Assembly (NCBI GenBank): GCA_012974475.1
Contig: JAAXQD010000054.1
Location: 1-21,612, forward strand
DNA: 21,612 bases
Reading direction: 5' to 3'
DNA from: Desulfobacterales bacterium
GTDB taxonomy: Bacteria; Desulfobacterota; Desulfobacteria; Desulfobacterales; UBA11574
The notes beneath the pieces were generated by a model, which worked only from the letters and a program-made list of their open reading frames with translations, was not told the DNA's origin and did not search any database. The translations under genes were made by a program, and so were the position numbers. Of the stretch, positions 1 through 7,542 are shown in pieces; positions within the stretch are counted from its first letter, which is position 1; each line of letters begins with the position of its first letter.

Positions 1-60
1 CGGGAGAGTGCTACCTTCACACGGTAGAAGTCACTGGTTCAATCCCAGTACCGCCTACCA
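1..60 (+). tRNA. tRNA-Val (anticodon CAC), 3' part only
   Basis: The 5' acceptor strand and part of the D arm lie outside the window. Visible parts are the end of the D arm, an anticodon stem CTACC/GGTAG closing a 7-base loop with anticodon CAC at 18-20 (reads GUG, valine), a T arm ACTGG/CCAGT around TTCAATC, the acceptor 3' strand ACCGCCT, discriminator A and an encoded CCA at 58-60. The fold is fully regular in what is visible. I saw no second copy of the 3' end elsewhere in the window, so nothing here marks a tRNA-targeted island. Confidence 0.93.
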
Positions 61-72
61 ATGAAATCAAGA

Positions 73-102
73 GGTTAGGGTTCATGCCGTAACCTTTTTT
101 TT
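73..102 (+). terminator. Rho-independent terminator of the tRNA gene
   Basis: GGTTA-G-GG and CC-G-TAACC pair into a stem with one internal mismatch around the loop TTCATG. A run of eight T follows at 95-102. It begins 12 bases after the tRNA CCA, which is the expected place for the terminator of a tRNA transcript. Confidence 0.8.
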
Positions 103-139
103 ATCCTTGCGATCCGATTGTGAACGATTGATTGAAAAT

Positions 140-1012
140 TTACAGTGGATCATTGATACTGGCGATAAACCAAGGATTCAGCAGGTTTTTTTTATTGTAC
201 CGCAGGGGTTCATCCATCTCATAGTTCAGGACGCTCCCCCGAGCCTGTTCCACAATAACCTGACCGGCAGCCGTATCCCACTCCATAGTGGGTCCCAGCC
301 TCGGATAAATATCTGCCCTCCCTTCAGCCACCAGGCATAGCTTTAAAGAACTGCCGGCAGATATGAACTCCACCTGTTCATGTTTCTTTCGCATGTTTTC
401 AATAAAAGCTTCGAGTTCCTTTGTGGCATGAGAACGACTGCCCACGATGGTTATTTGTGAATCTTTTTTTTCAAAACGATGGTTATCATCCGGCAGTTTA
501 ATGGAGCGTGCCAGGATCGTCTCCAAAACGCGGGCTGAATCATTTTTAACGGGTCTGTTGTTGCCTATCGCTAAAATGTCACTGTTATCCATCCGGTATG
601 CGCCCAGTCCATCACCTGCAAAATAAAAAACATCCTTAACCGGAACATAAATCACCCCAAGGATCGGCCTGTTTTGATGTATCTGGGCGATATTCACCGT
701 AAACTCATCGTTTTTTTTAATAAATTCCTTGGTGCCGTCCAAAGGATCGGCCATCCAGAAATATTTCCACCGGCGTCTCTGCTGATAAGAGATGCTTCGC
801 CCTTCCTCACTCAAAATCGGAAGGCGCTCCCCGGAAACGTCTGACAGATGAGAAACAATGATGTTATGGGAGCGCTGATCCGCTAGGGTGAGTGGTGAAT
901 GATCGTCTTTATAGGAGATGTCAAAATCCTGACGATATACATCGAGAATAGCCCTGCCGGCATCCTTTGCAGCCAATAATGCCATCAACAAGTGATACGT
1001 TAATTGATTCAT
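140..1012 (-). CDS. cysQ: 3'(2'),5'-bisphosphate nucleotidase, CysQ-type (inositol monophosphatase superfamily)
   Basis: Inositol-monophosphatase superfamily protein of 290 residues. CysQ enzymes hydrolyse 3'-phosphoadenosine 5'-phosphate, the by-product of PAPS use, to AMP in the cytoplasm. The metal-binding motif DPLDGTKEF, the upstream EEG and the second motif WDTAAG near the C terminus are all visible. I start at the ATG at 1010-1012 (MNQLTYHLL) because the family's first helix begins there; the 29 extra codons upstream read through the palindromic repeat. No strong ribosome binding site is seen. The gene lies directly downstream of the Sat-CysC fusion on the same strand, which fits PAPS turnover. 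Other family members act on inositol phosphate or fructose bisphosphate; the DPLDGTKEF form plus the neighbour favour CysQ. Confidence 0.87.
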   Translation of the reverse strand: MNQLTYHLLMALLAAKDAGRAILDVYRQDFDISYKDDHSPLTLADQRSHNIIVSHLSDVSGERLPILSEEGRSISYQQRRRWKYFWMADPLDGTKEFIKKNDEFTVNIAQIHQNRPILGVIYVPVKDVFYFAGDGLGAYRMDNSDILAIGNNRPVKNDSARVLETILARSIKLPDDNHRFEKKDSQITIVGSRSHATKELEAFIENMRKKHEQVEFISAGSSLKLCLVAEGRADIYPRLGPTMEWDTAAGQVIVEQARGSVLNYEMDEPLRYNKKNLLNPWFIASINDPL

Positions 1013-1021
1013 TTTAATTTT

Positions 1022-1175
1022 AGTTAGTGTCCCTCCAGAAATGGTAGATTTTGGTTCAGGGCAAGGCCCGAGCGTTTTCTGCAACCGCAGGCATAGCACG
1101 CTATTCCGAGGATTGCAGAAAAGCGAGAACGCAGCCCTGGGCCGAAAGATGCCGTTTATGGATGGACACTAGTTA
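1022..1175. repeat. MITE-like palindromic element, copy 1
   Basis: About 150 bp between the Sat-CysC and CysQ genes. The ends are inverted: the left reads TTAGTTAGTGTCCCTCC and the reverse complement of the right reads TTAACTAGTGTCCATCC. Inside, TTTTCTGCAA (1075-1084) pairs with TTGCAGAAAA (1113-1122), and ATAGC (1093-1097) pairs with GCTAT (1100-1104) at the centre, so nearly the whole unit can fold into one long hairpin. The right end matches the right end of the second copy (3251-3438) at 19 of 21 bases. There is no open reading frame for a transposase, so it would be non-autonomous. The Sat-CysC stop codon (1173-1175) lies at its outer edge. Confidence 0.75.
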
Positions 1176-2888
1176 AATGTATCCTTTCTCTCCTAGAAGA
1201 AGCAGAATTTCCTGTGCAGCCTCATCCGGTGCCAGATCGGTGGTGTCGATTCTCAGTTCCGGTGACTCTGGAATTTCATAGGGGTCATCGACGCCGGTAA
1301 ATCCCTTTATCAAGCCCGCCCGGGCCTTGGCATACATCCCTTTACGATCTCTTTTTTCACATACTTCCAGCGGCGTGGATACGTGAATCTCAAAAAACCC
1401 GCCGTAAGTTTCGATGTTGTTCCGGATTTCCAATCGAGTGGCATTATAGGGTGCTATGGGAGCACAAATGGCGATGCCTCGATTTTTGGTGATTTCACTG
1501 GAAACAAAGCCGATGCGTCGAACATTGATATCTCTGTGTTCTTTTGAGAAACTCAGCTGGCTCGACAGATTCCGCCGTACAATATCGCCGTCCAGCAGGG
1601 TAACCGGTCGATCGCCTATTTCCAGAAAGCGCGCATACAGTACCTTGGCAATGGTCGATTTCCCGGCACCTGAAAGTCCGGTCAGAAATATTGTAAAGCC
1701 CTGTTTGTCAGGAGGCGGATATGCTTTTTTTAATTCCGCCTCAACCTCGGGAAACGTTGCCCATTCCGGTATGCTTCGCCCGGTTCTGATCCGTTCGCGA
1801 ATATCAGAACTCGAAAAAGAAATATACTGTACGCCCTCGGGAATCTGATCTGCAGAACGGTATTCATCTTCAAAAGGCAAATAGACCAGCTCTTCAAACG
1901 GTATAATATTCATATCGATTTCGCTGCAATGCTCTTCAGTCATCCTATGAGCTGCATGGCTTGGGTAGAAAAATTTCCCGGCAACATCTTTTCCCGGGCT
2001 TGCGTGATCACTTCCGACAATAAAATGGGTGCAGCCGTAGTTTTTAGCAACGATGGTATGTAAAAGTGCGTCTCTGGGTCCGGCCAGGCGCATGGAAAAG
2101 GGCAGCAAATTGAGCACAAAAGAATCGGGCGGGTAGTGTCGGGTCATCGCCCGATAACACCGAACCCTGGTGTAGTGATCAAAGTCGCCGGGTTTTGTCA
2201 TGCCTGTAACAGGAAGCAGCAGCAGATTGGCCTTGGCCCGACGCATGGCCCGGACCGTCATTTCAAACTGAGGGCGCTGGATAGGATTCCGGGTTTGAAA
2301 TCCCACAACCCGGCGCCATCCGAGCTTATTATAAATATTTCGGATCTCCTGGGGCGTCATGCGAAGCTGTTTAAAGTCAGAATGCAGCGGAAGACTTAGA
2401 ACCTCGAGTTTGCCCCCGATGTAATAATCCCCCTCGGTATTGGACAGATACTTAACTCCCTGGTGGGCAGTGTCGGTGGTACCGTATACCAGAGTTGCTT
2501 CTTTCTCTCGATCTACAGGCCACATATCCTCAATGTGCATAATGGCCAGCAAAAATCCTTCGTGATCCCTTAAGGTGACCGACTGGCCGGCTTCCAGGGT
2601 CCGGGCCTTGGTATCGGATATGCTTAAGCATATCGGCATGGGCCAGAGGACACCATTTTGAAGGCGCATGCGGTCGAGGACGGATTCGTAGTCCGCCCGG
2701 GACATAAAACCGTCAAGGGGTGAAAAGGCTCCGTTTGTCAAAAGTTCGAGATCACAAAGCTGTCGGTCATTCAGGGTAATGTCCGGCAGGTTCAGGGCGA
2801 TATCCTTGAGCATTGCAGCCCGCTCTTCATCCACCATAAGATTGATTAATGAACCGCCGTGAGGTTCTGCTTTCAATACACTTTTCAT
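1173..2888 (-). CDS. Bifunctional ATP sulfurylase-like / APS kinase (Sat-CysC fusion) with altered sulfurylase active-site motifs
   Basis: A 571-residue fusion. The first ~390 residues match ATP sulfurylase (sulfate + ATP to APS); the last ~180 are APS kinase (APS to PAPS), with a P-loop GLSGAGKST, the DGD motif, ICAPIAPY and the STPLEVCEKRD region intact. Two sulfurylase motifs are changed. QTRNPxHRxH is QTRNPIQRPQ, with both catalytic histidines replaced by Gln (codons CAG and CAG), and the VGRDHAG motif reads VGSDHAS. The sulfurylase half may therefore be inactive or altered, while the kinase half looks functional. I chose the ATG at 2886-2888 because GGAG lies 8 bases upstream; a GTG at 2906 is an alternative. 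With the downstream CysQ gene it forms a PAPS supply-and-recycling pair, as used in assimilation or in sulfation of polymers. Confidence 0.88.
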   Translation of the reverse strand: MKSVLKAEPHGGSLINLMVDEERAAMLKDIALNLPDITLNDRQLCDLELLTNGAFSPLDGFMSRADYESVLDRMRLQNGVLWPMPICLSISDTKARTLEAGQSVTLRDHEGFLLAIMHIEDMWPVDREKEATLVYGTTDTAHQGVKYLSNTEGDYYIGGKLEVLSLPLHSDFKQLRMTPQEIRNIYNKLGWRRVVGFQTRNPIQRPQFEMTVRAMRRAKANLLLLPVTGMTKPGDFDHYTRVRCYRAMTRHYPPDSFVLNLLPFSMRLAGPRDALLHTIVAKNYGCTHFIVGSDHASPGKDVAGKFFYPSHAAHRMTEEHCSEIDMNIIPFEELVYLPFEDEYRSADQIPEGVQYISFSSSDIRERIRTGRSIPEWATFPEVEAELKKAYPPPDKQGFTIFLTGLSGAGKSTIAKVLYARFLEIGDRPVTLLDGDIVRRNLSSQLSFSKEHRDINVRRIGFVSSEITKNRGIAICAPIAPYNATRLEIRNNIETYGGFFEIHVSTPLEVCEKRDRKGMYAKARAGLIKGFTGVDDPYEIPESPELRIDTTDLAPDEAAQEILLLLGEKGYI

Positions 2889-3250
2889 CCAAGAGTCTCC
2901 GATCACTGCTTGCGGATTGCCGGACTCATCCCCTAAGCAAGCGCAAACGAATTTGAAATCATCTGTAAGACAACCCCTTTATTTCCCAGGTATTTTTGGA
3001 AAATATTCTCATATCCTACTGTTATCATATTATATTTAATTGTTTTAATTTTGAAATCGTAATCAAACCAGGACCCATTGTCAAGGGAAATGGCGTGTGC
3101 GCCCAAAAGAGCAGCGGACGACAACTTCGCCCTTGGGGCCGTGTCCAAGGAACCCCAAGTCCCGTTATGGTTGAATCCGCCTGCCGGTGAAATGCTTTCC
3201 CAATGAAATTCAACACCGATATCACAGGAGGGACGCCCTCAACTTTCCCT
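2889..3250. other. Intergenic stretch upstream of the Sat-CysC gene, no convincing gene
   Basis: About 360 bp with no supported gene. The part at 2970-3060 is very AT-rich and contains a perfect TATAAT on the minus strand (3029-3034), about 140 bases before the Sat-CysC start, but only a poor -35 match, so a promoter there is possible and unproven. The part at 3060-3230 is GC-richer and open in more than one frame. One minus-strand frame reads DTAPRAKLSSAALLGAHAIS, a phrase I loosely associate with dispersed non-coding repeats rather than a gene. Confidence 0.4.
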
Positions 3251-3438
3251 TAATTAGTGCCCGTCCACGAATCTTTGAGGCACAATGGCGTATCCAATTC
3301 AGAAATGAGTAATTTTTTCGTCGAGCAAGACCGCACAAGGGTTTGCAGTGAGTGGTACGGGGCGTACGCCGCAGCCGGAAACCTGCGGATAACACTGTTC
3401 GGCGGAAAATAGGCCATTTATGGATGGACCCTAATTAG
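3251..3438. repeat. MITE-like palindromic element, copy 2
   Basis: About 188 bp. The left end TTAATTAGTGCCCGTCC is inverted relative to the right end, whose reverse complement is CTAATTAGGGTCCATCC. The right arm GCCATTTATGGATGGAC (from 3413) matches copy 1 closely. At the centre GTACG (3355-3359) pairs with CGTAC (3363-3367), and T-rich arms around 3312-3330 and 3396-3412 pair imperfectly. No coding sequence lies inside. The two copies share ends and architecture but differ inside, as expected for old copies of one family. Confidence 0.72.
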
Positions 3439-3441
3439 AGT

Positions 3442-3471
3442 TTGACATGATAGGACGTATCATTCTAAATT
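3442..3471 (+). promoter_or_regulatory. Candidate sigma-70 promoter for the flavoprotein gene
   Basis: A perfect -35 TTGACA (3442-3447) is followed after 18 bases by TAAATT (3466-3471), four of six to the -10 consensus. It begins four bases outside the right end of the palindromic repeat and about 100 bases before the flavoprotein start, so the repeat insertion may have set or preserved the promoter edge. Confidence 0.45.
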
Positions 3472-3572
3472 ATTTTTACTGGAAGGCGGGGGCCAACCCC
3501 AATGTTTTTCGGCAAAAACCGGACGACGAACGACGTTACGCCAACATATTTAGAGATGATCAAGGAGGGGAA

Positions 3573-4148
3573 ATGAAAGTCGTAGCCTTTAATGGAAGTG
3601 CAAGAAAAAATGGGAATACAGCGATACTCGTTAACCATGTGTTCCGGGAGCTTGAAAAAGAAGGGATAGAGACTGAACTGATGCAGTTTGCCGGCAAGAA
3701 GATACGCGGGTGTATCGCCTGTTATAAGTGCTTTGAAAATAAAGATCAACGATGTTCAGTGACCCATGATGTATTAAATTCGTGTATTGAAAAAATGATC
3801 GAAGCCGACGGTATAATCCTTGCCTCTCCAACATATTTCGCGAACGTTTCCACGGAGCTTAAGGCACTCATCGATCGATCAGGAATGACGAGCATCGCCA
3901 ATGAAGGAATGTTTAAACGCAAAGTTGGTGCTGCCGTCGTTGCCGTTCGCCGCGGCGGAAGCATCCATGCATTCAACGCCATAAACCATTTCTTTTTTAT
4001 CGGGCAGATGATTGTTCCGGGCTCCACCTATTGGAACATGGGTTTTGGCAAAGACAAGGGCGATGTGGAAAAAGACGAAGAAGGTCTCCTTACCATGAAA
4101 GCTCTCGGCGAAAATATGGCGTGGCTGTTGAAGAAAATTCACGGTTAG
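3573..4148 (+). CDS. Iron-sulfur flavoprotein / NADPH-dependent FMN reductase family
   Basis: A 191-residue flavodoxin-fold protein. The N-terminal GSARKNGNT is the FMN phosphate-binding loop, and SPTYFANVS matches the second flavin loop of the family. Between them GCIACYKCFENKDQRC gives C-x2-C-x2-C-x7-C, the compact cysteine motif of archaeal and bacterial Isf proteins that holds a 4Fe-4S cluster. The likely role is cytoplasmic electron transfer; Isf proteins are known to reduce O2 or peroxide in anaerobes, but the partner here cannot be read. The start is the ATG at 3573 because AAGGAGGGG sits immediately upstream; the frame stays open back to 3447 without another good site. It is the only plus-strand protein gene in the window and converges on the LysM gene. 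Confidence 0.9.
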   Translation: MKVVAFNGSARKNGNTAILVNHVFRELEKEGIETELMQFAGKKIRGCIACYKCFENKDQRCSVTHDVLNSCIEKMIEADGIILASPTYFANVSTELKALIDRSGMTSIANEGMFKRKVGAAVVAVRRGGSIHAFNAINHFFFIGQMIVPGSTYWNMGFGKDKGDVEKDEEGLLTMKALGENMAWLLKKIHG

Positions 4149-4185
4149 TCTGTATGCATCCGCACGAGGACAATACCCGGTGCTT

Positions 4186-4449
4186 TCACGATGACCCATC
4201 CGATGTGAGCTTGGCGCTTAATGCCAGCAGCATTTCTTCTCTTTCGCCTCTCACATGATCTTTGATCCCTTTGACATGGCCCCGGCCCAAACCCTTCACC
4301 TCGCAGCCGAGTTCGAAATAGCGCTTGATTTTAACATCATTCAGTCTCCCGAAGCAGTCGATTGCCGCCAGGGGCGAGTCGGCGGTCTCCTCGTAGCATT
4401 TGTTCAGGTATCGATTTAATTGACGATCAAATCTACCCCTTGTCTTCAA
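4186..4449 (-). CDS. Orphan small ORF, possibly a gene fragment
   Basis: An 87-codon frame starting at TTG in the gap between the flavoprotein and LysM genes. The product (NRYLNKCYEETADSPLAAI and GEREEMLLALSAKL are typical parts) is rich in charged and helix-forming residues and reads like protein rather than noise. It has no motif I can name, no ATG, no clear ribosome binding site and no conserved neighbour. The middle of the phrase vaguely recalls C-terminal parts of integrases, which would make it a transposase remnant; that is a guess. It could equally be a chance frame. Confidence 0.25.
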   Translation of the reverse strand: MKTRGRFDRQLNRYLNKCYEETADSPLAAIDCFGRLNDVKIKRYFELGCEVKGLGRGHVKGIKDHVRGEREEMLLALSAKLTSDGSS

Positions 4450-4473
4450 TCACCATAATGGCCATATTCTGAT

Positions 4474-5133
4474 CTACTCTGGGGGCTTGAACAGCTCCAT
4501 CGCCTCGGGATCTATTGAAGCCTGCTCATTTTCTATGGGGCCAAACATTTCGACCATACCGGATTCTATGGATGGCTGATCTTTTTCAATAGGCCCGAAC
4601 AACTCCGCTGTACCGGATGCTGTCGATGGCTTTTGGGAAGTAACGGTCTGGACACGTTTTCTGGGGACTGAGGAGGAGAGGAAGGAAAACGGCATGGGCT
4701 TGTGAGATTTCAATAGGTCTTCAGGAATAAAGATATTAGCGCCGATAACAATTCGGTTTAGATCGAGCGTTGGGTTTGCGTTGGATAGGACCTTCCAATT
4801 TTTCAAGCGGCCAGTGTACCATTTTGCAATGATGGAAAGCGTTTCCCCTGGCCAGCGAACCCTGTGTATATAGAAGCGGGGTTCTGATGTGGGGGATGGG
4901 GGCTCAAGTTTCGAAGGCGTCTCCGGCACTATAGCGGACGTTTTGGGCTTGACCTTCTTCGGAGCGGACGCCTCCGGCACGGCAGCCGCTGCTTCAGGCT
5001 CGACCGTCACCGGAACTGGAAGCTCTTTAAATTTCGGCTGGGAGTGCCTTTTTGGGGAAGTACTGCAGCTTAACACACAAATCAAGATTAGAACCAGTAA
5101 ACTGCGAGCCATTGTCCGGCATACAGTAGACAT
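4474..5133 (-). CDS. LysM-domain lipoprotein with repeated C-terminal tail
   Basis: 219 residues. A signal peptide ends in a lipobox (VLSC, lipidated Cys at residue 23). A Pro/Glu/Ala-rich spacer (about 35-85) precedes one LysM domain (about 88-140: HRVRWPGETLSIIAKWYTG ... ANIFIPEDL), a fold that binds peptidoglycan glycan chains. The tail (177-217) holds three copies of a short unit, ELFGPIEKDQ, EMFGPIENEQ and MELFKPPE, separated by SI-acidic linkers. The product is probably an envelope-anchored adaptor facing the cell wall. The ATG at 5131-5133 is preceded by AAAGGGGGGTGA. It starts 13 bases after the stop of the ExeA-like ATPase gene, so the two are surely one operon and likely work together in wall-associated secretion or polysaccharide export. 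Confidence 0.75.
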   Translation of the reverse strand: MSTVCRTMARSLLVLILICVLSCSTSPKRHSQPKFKELPVPVTVEPEAAAAVPEASAPKKVKPKTSAIVPETPSKLEPPSPTSEPRFYIHRVRWPGETLSIIAKWYTGRLKNWKVLSNANPTLDLNRIVIGANIFIPEDLLKSHKPMPFSFLSSSVPRKRVQTVTSQKPSTASGTAELFGPIEKDQPSIESGMVEMFGPIENEQASIDPEAMELFKPPE

Positions 5134-5146
5134 TCACCCCCCTTTC

Positions 5147-7018
5147 TCAGTTGCTTTTAATATGGTTAAGATATGTTCGTACCCGTTGATTTTTCGGGTT
5201 GACCATCAGGGCTTTTTCAAGATTCTCAATGCATTGTTTTTTCCTTCCTTGTTTTTGTTGGACCACCGCCAGGTTAAAAAGGGCCTTGTCGAGGTATTTT
5301 GGCCTCGACTCTTCAACGAGAAGAAACATTTTTTCAGCATTCATATAATCCTCTTTTGCCGCATAGATAAAGCCGAGATTAAAAAATGCGTCCGAAGTAC
5401 GGTAGTTGAGGGCTGCTGCCTTTTGGTAGCTTTTGATGGCTTTTGCGTAGTCTTTCGATCGGGTATAGAGCTTTCCCAAATCAAAGTGTGCTTGGGCGTT
5501 TTGAGGATCAGCTTCAAGTGCTTTCTGGAGTAATATTTCCGCCTTATTGGGACGTTTGCCCATGTGCTTACCGGCCTGCCCTCGCAAGGCTTGTGAATAA
5601 TACGCTTTAACTTCCGTCATATTTGAAGGATTTCGGGCGATGATATCTTCAAACGATGCCACTGCTCGAACATAATTCTTGTTGTTTAGTTCCTTTTTGG
5701 CAAGCGCCAGCTCAGTCAGTTTCGACGTCTTCGATTCACTGCCGGTTGTATCCTCGATGGGATTACCTGTTGCTGTTTTGCCCCTATCAAGGAAAGTCGA
5801 CGAGATAAAATGGTTTCCTGTTTCACTCGAAGGTGATGAAGGGGCAGCGATTACGGGAGTTGATGGTTTCTGTCGATCTCTTTTTGAGGATATCACTTTG
5901 TTGGATAGAACCGTTAGGAGCATGAAGATGACCGCCACCGTTACGGCCGAACCCCAGAGAAATGGTCTTTTTAGCCTAGGTATCGCAGCAAACTTTCTGG
6001 AAACTTTGGCCCCATTGCCCTTGACTTCTTCCTCTAATTTCTTACTTTTTTTGCCATTTTTTGTTTGAGAAAAAGCGGCGGCCGGGGTCTTTACTTCTTT
6101 AGGGTCCCCCATCGCCATGCCGATCTCATTTCCAAAAGGCTCCCTAACAAAATGGGACACACCCTCGCTGTAATGCTGCCCAGACAAACTTGAACGTATG
6201 TTCTTTGGGGTTTCACCGGGAAGACTGAGCTCTTGAGCGCATTCCTTGATGACATCCGGTGGAATCTTCTTCAAATCACGCGCATAACCGGTTAAAAGAG
6301 CATGGTCACATATTGTGTTTATAAGTCGAGGATATCCATGAGAAAAATCATATATTTCTTGGATTGCTTTTCGACTGAAGAGTTTTACCTCAGTCCCGGC
6401 AACTTTCAATCGGCATTTTATGTATTCAAATGTTTCAATTTCTGACAACGGCTTGATTTGGTAAGTCAACATGATTCTTTGACGAAGGGCACGGCATTCC
6501 TGTGAGGCCAAAGTTTGATTTATTTCGTTTTGGCCCACAAAGAATATATTGATTAGTTTTTCCTCTGGAAGCTCTATATTTGACAACAGCCGAATATTTT
6601 CAAGAAGTTCTTTTGACAAGCTATGAGCTTCATCGATAATGAGCAGAACATTTTTATTCTCCGAATATGCTTTCTTTAAAAAACGGCTGAAATGAACAAG
6701 AAAATCTACTTTGTTGTCAAATTTTTTGGGAATATTAAACGATATCGCAATAAAATTAAAGAAATCGATGAGATTTAACCAAGGATTGCTTATGTTTGCA
6801 ACATACGTATCGTCTTCGAGACTCTCTAATAATGCATTAATCAATGTTGTTTTACCAGTACCTACATCTCCGGTAACAAGCAGAAATCCCTTCTGATCGA
6901 CGACACCATACTTTAGAGTTGCCAAGGCTTCCTTGTGCTTCTCGCCGAGCCAAAGGAATCTTGGATCTGTGGTTAACTGAAATGGCTTTTTCAGCAGATT
7001 ATAGTGAGATAAGTACAT
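5147..7018 (-). CDS. ExeA/GspA-like AAA+ ATPase with transmembrane segment and TPR tail
   Basis: 623 residues. The N terminus (MYLSHYNLLKKPFQLTTDPR) and AAA domain are typical of ExeA/GspA and of the ATPases linked to exopolysaccharide/exosortase loci: Walker A GDVGTGKT (50-57), Walker B LLIIDE (125-130), a sensor region FFVGQNE, and the YPRLINTICDHAL lid. A single transmembrane helix (about 353-373) follows, then a Ser/Pro/Thr-rich linker, then TPR repeats (about 435-620). The ATPase is therefore cytoplasmic and the TPR part periplasmic. ExeA works with a peptidoglycan-binding partner to assemble secretin in the wall; here the LysM lipoprotein encoded 13 bp downstream could supply that binding. 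No good ribosome binding site is seen before the ATG. Confidence 0.88.
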   Translation of the reverse strand: MYLSHYNLLKKPFQLTTDPRFLWLGEKHKEALATLKYGVVDQKGFLLVTGDVGTGKTTLINALLESLEDDTYVANISNPWLNLIDFFNFIAISFNIPKKFDNKVDFLVHFSRFLKKAYSENKNVLLIIDEAHSLSKELLENIRLLSNIELPEEKLINIFFVGQNEINQTLASQECRALRQRIMLTYQIKPLSEIETFEYIKCRLKVAGTEVKLFSRKAIQEIYDFSHGYPRLINTICDHALLTGYARDLKKIPPDVIKECAQELSLPGETPKNIRSSLSGQHYSEGVSHFVREPFGNEIGMAMGDPKEVKTPAAAFSQTKNGKKSKKLEEEVKGNGAKVSRKFAAIPRLKRPFLWGSAVTVAVIFMLLTVLSNKVISSKRDRQKPSTPVIAAPSSPSSETGNHFISSTFLDRGKTATGNPIEDTTGSESKTSKLTELALAKKELNNKNYVRAVASFEDIIARNPSNMTEVKAYYSQALRGQAGKHMGKRPNKAEILLQKALEADPQNAQAHFDLGKLYTRSKDYAKAIKSYQKAAALNYRTSDAFFNLGFIYAAKEDYMNAEKMFLLVEESRPKYLDKALFNLAVVQQKQGRKKQCIENLEKALMVNPKNQRVRTYLNHIKSN

Positions 7019-7094
7019 ATCTATATCATATCGAAATTGGTATGTGTGTCTGCAAATCCATAAAAATGATCCGCACTACCGCGCTTAATTTGTT

Positions 7095-7122
7095 GCTATA
7101 TTAGGTTCATTTTCCCAGACAA
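7095..7122 (-). promoter_or_regulatory. Possible sigma-70 promoter for the ExeA-like/LysM operon
   Basis: Reading the minus strand, TTGTCT (7117-7122) and TATAGC (7095-7100) are separated by 16 bases, giving a leader of about 75 bases before the ATPase start. The match is moderate and is based on position and hexamers alone. Confidence 0.3.
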
Positions 7123-7261
7123 TTCGATAGAAACTCGTACCGTGCTCAATCGGCGTGCTGACCAATCCATGTACAGAACTTCCCTCAAAATCATCAAACA
7201 ATTTCAGGTGATGGCTGTATCGAATTTTATAAAAAAAATGGATTTGATACCGTAGGTTTGC

Positions 7262-7459
7262 CTAATCCCTAAACACCCGGTTCTTATCTGAAATTTCATA
7301 CCCCAAGGCCAAAATAACCTTTCGTTTTGTTTCCATCCTGCAAGACATTCCATTTTCAATCCGTGTAATGGTAATCGGGGATATGTTAGCCTTTCTGGCC
7401 AGTTCAGCCTTACTAATCATAAGGGATTCTCTAATTTTTCTTAATGAGTTATTGTTCAT
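7262..7459 (-). CDS. Small XRE-family (Cro/C1-type) DNA-binding regulator
   Basis: 65 residues forming one helix-turn-helix domain: SKAELARKANISPITITRIE is the core, with helix 2 and recognition helix 3 visible, followed by MSCRMETKRKVILALGYEIS. The length and the ending are, as I recall, typical of a stand-alone regulator common in Desulfobacterota. It probably binds DNA as a dimer. A palindrome GCATG-N7-CATGC lies 67 bases upstream of its start and could be its own operator. It lies 243 bases upstream of the ExeA-like ATPase gene on the same strand and may control it. After its TAG stop the same frame stays open for 58 more codons; see findings. Confidence 0.85.
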   Translation of the reverse strand: MNNNSLRKIRESLMISKAELARKANISPITITRIENGMSCRMETKRKVILALGYEISDKNRVFRD

Positions 7460-7525
7460 TTCTTGATTCCGGAAACCGATTTGGATTTATGTTGGAATTG
7501 AAATTGAAGGTTTTTCTATTTCTTG

Positions 7526-7542
7526 GCATGCAAATATCATGC
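7526..7542. promoter_or_regulatory. Palindrome upstream of the XRE regulator, candidate operator
   Basis: GCATG (7526-7530), seven bases, CATGC (7538-7542) form a perfect 5-bp dyad 67 bases before the XRE start, a usual place and size for a Cro/C1-type dimer site. A related but degenerate string, ACATGCAAAAATCATACA, occurs near 10464 upstream of the HEAT-repeat gene. Confidence 0.3.

Noticed and set aside
1..102. tRNA-Val as an integration site for an island
   Set aside because: No integrase gene and no second copy of the tRNA 3' end were found in the window.
2933..3225. Overlapping open frames on both strands upstream of the Sat-CysC gene
   Set aside because: Short, without ribosome binding sites, and open in competing frames over the same GC-rich patch; more like a non-coding repeat than a gene.
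4889..5533. Plus-strand 214-codon frame
   Set aside because: Antisense to the LysM and ExeA-like genes; composition is low-complexity and reflects their codons.
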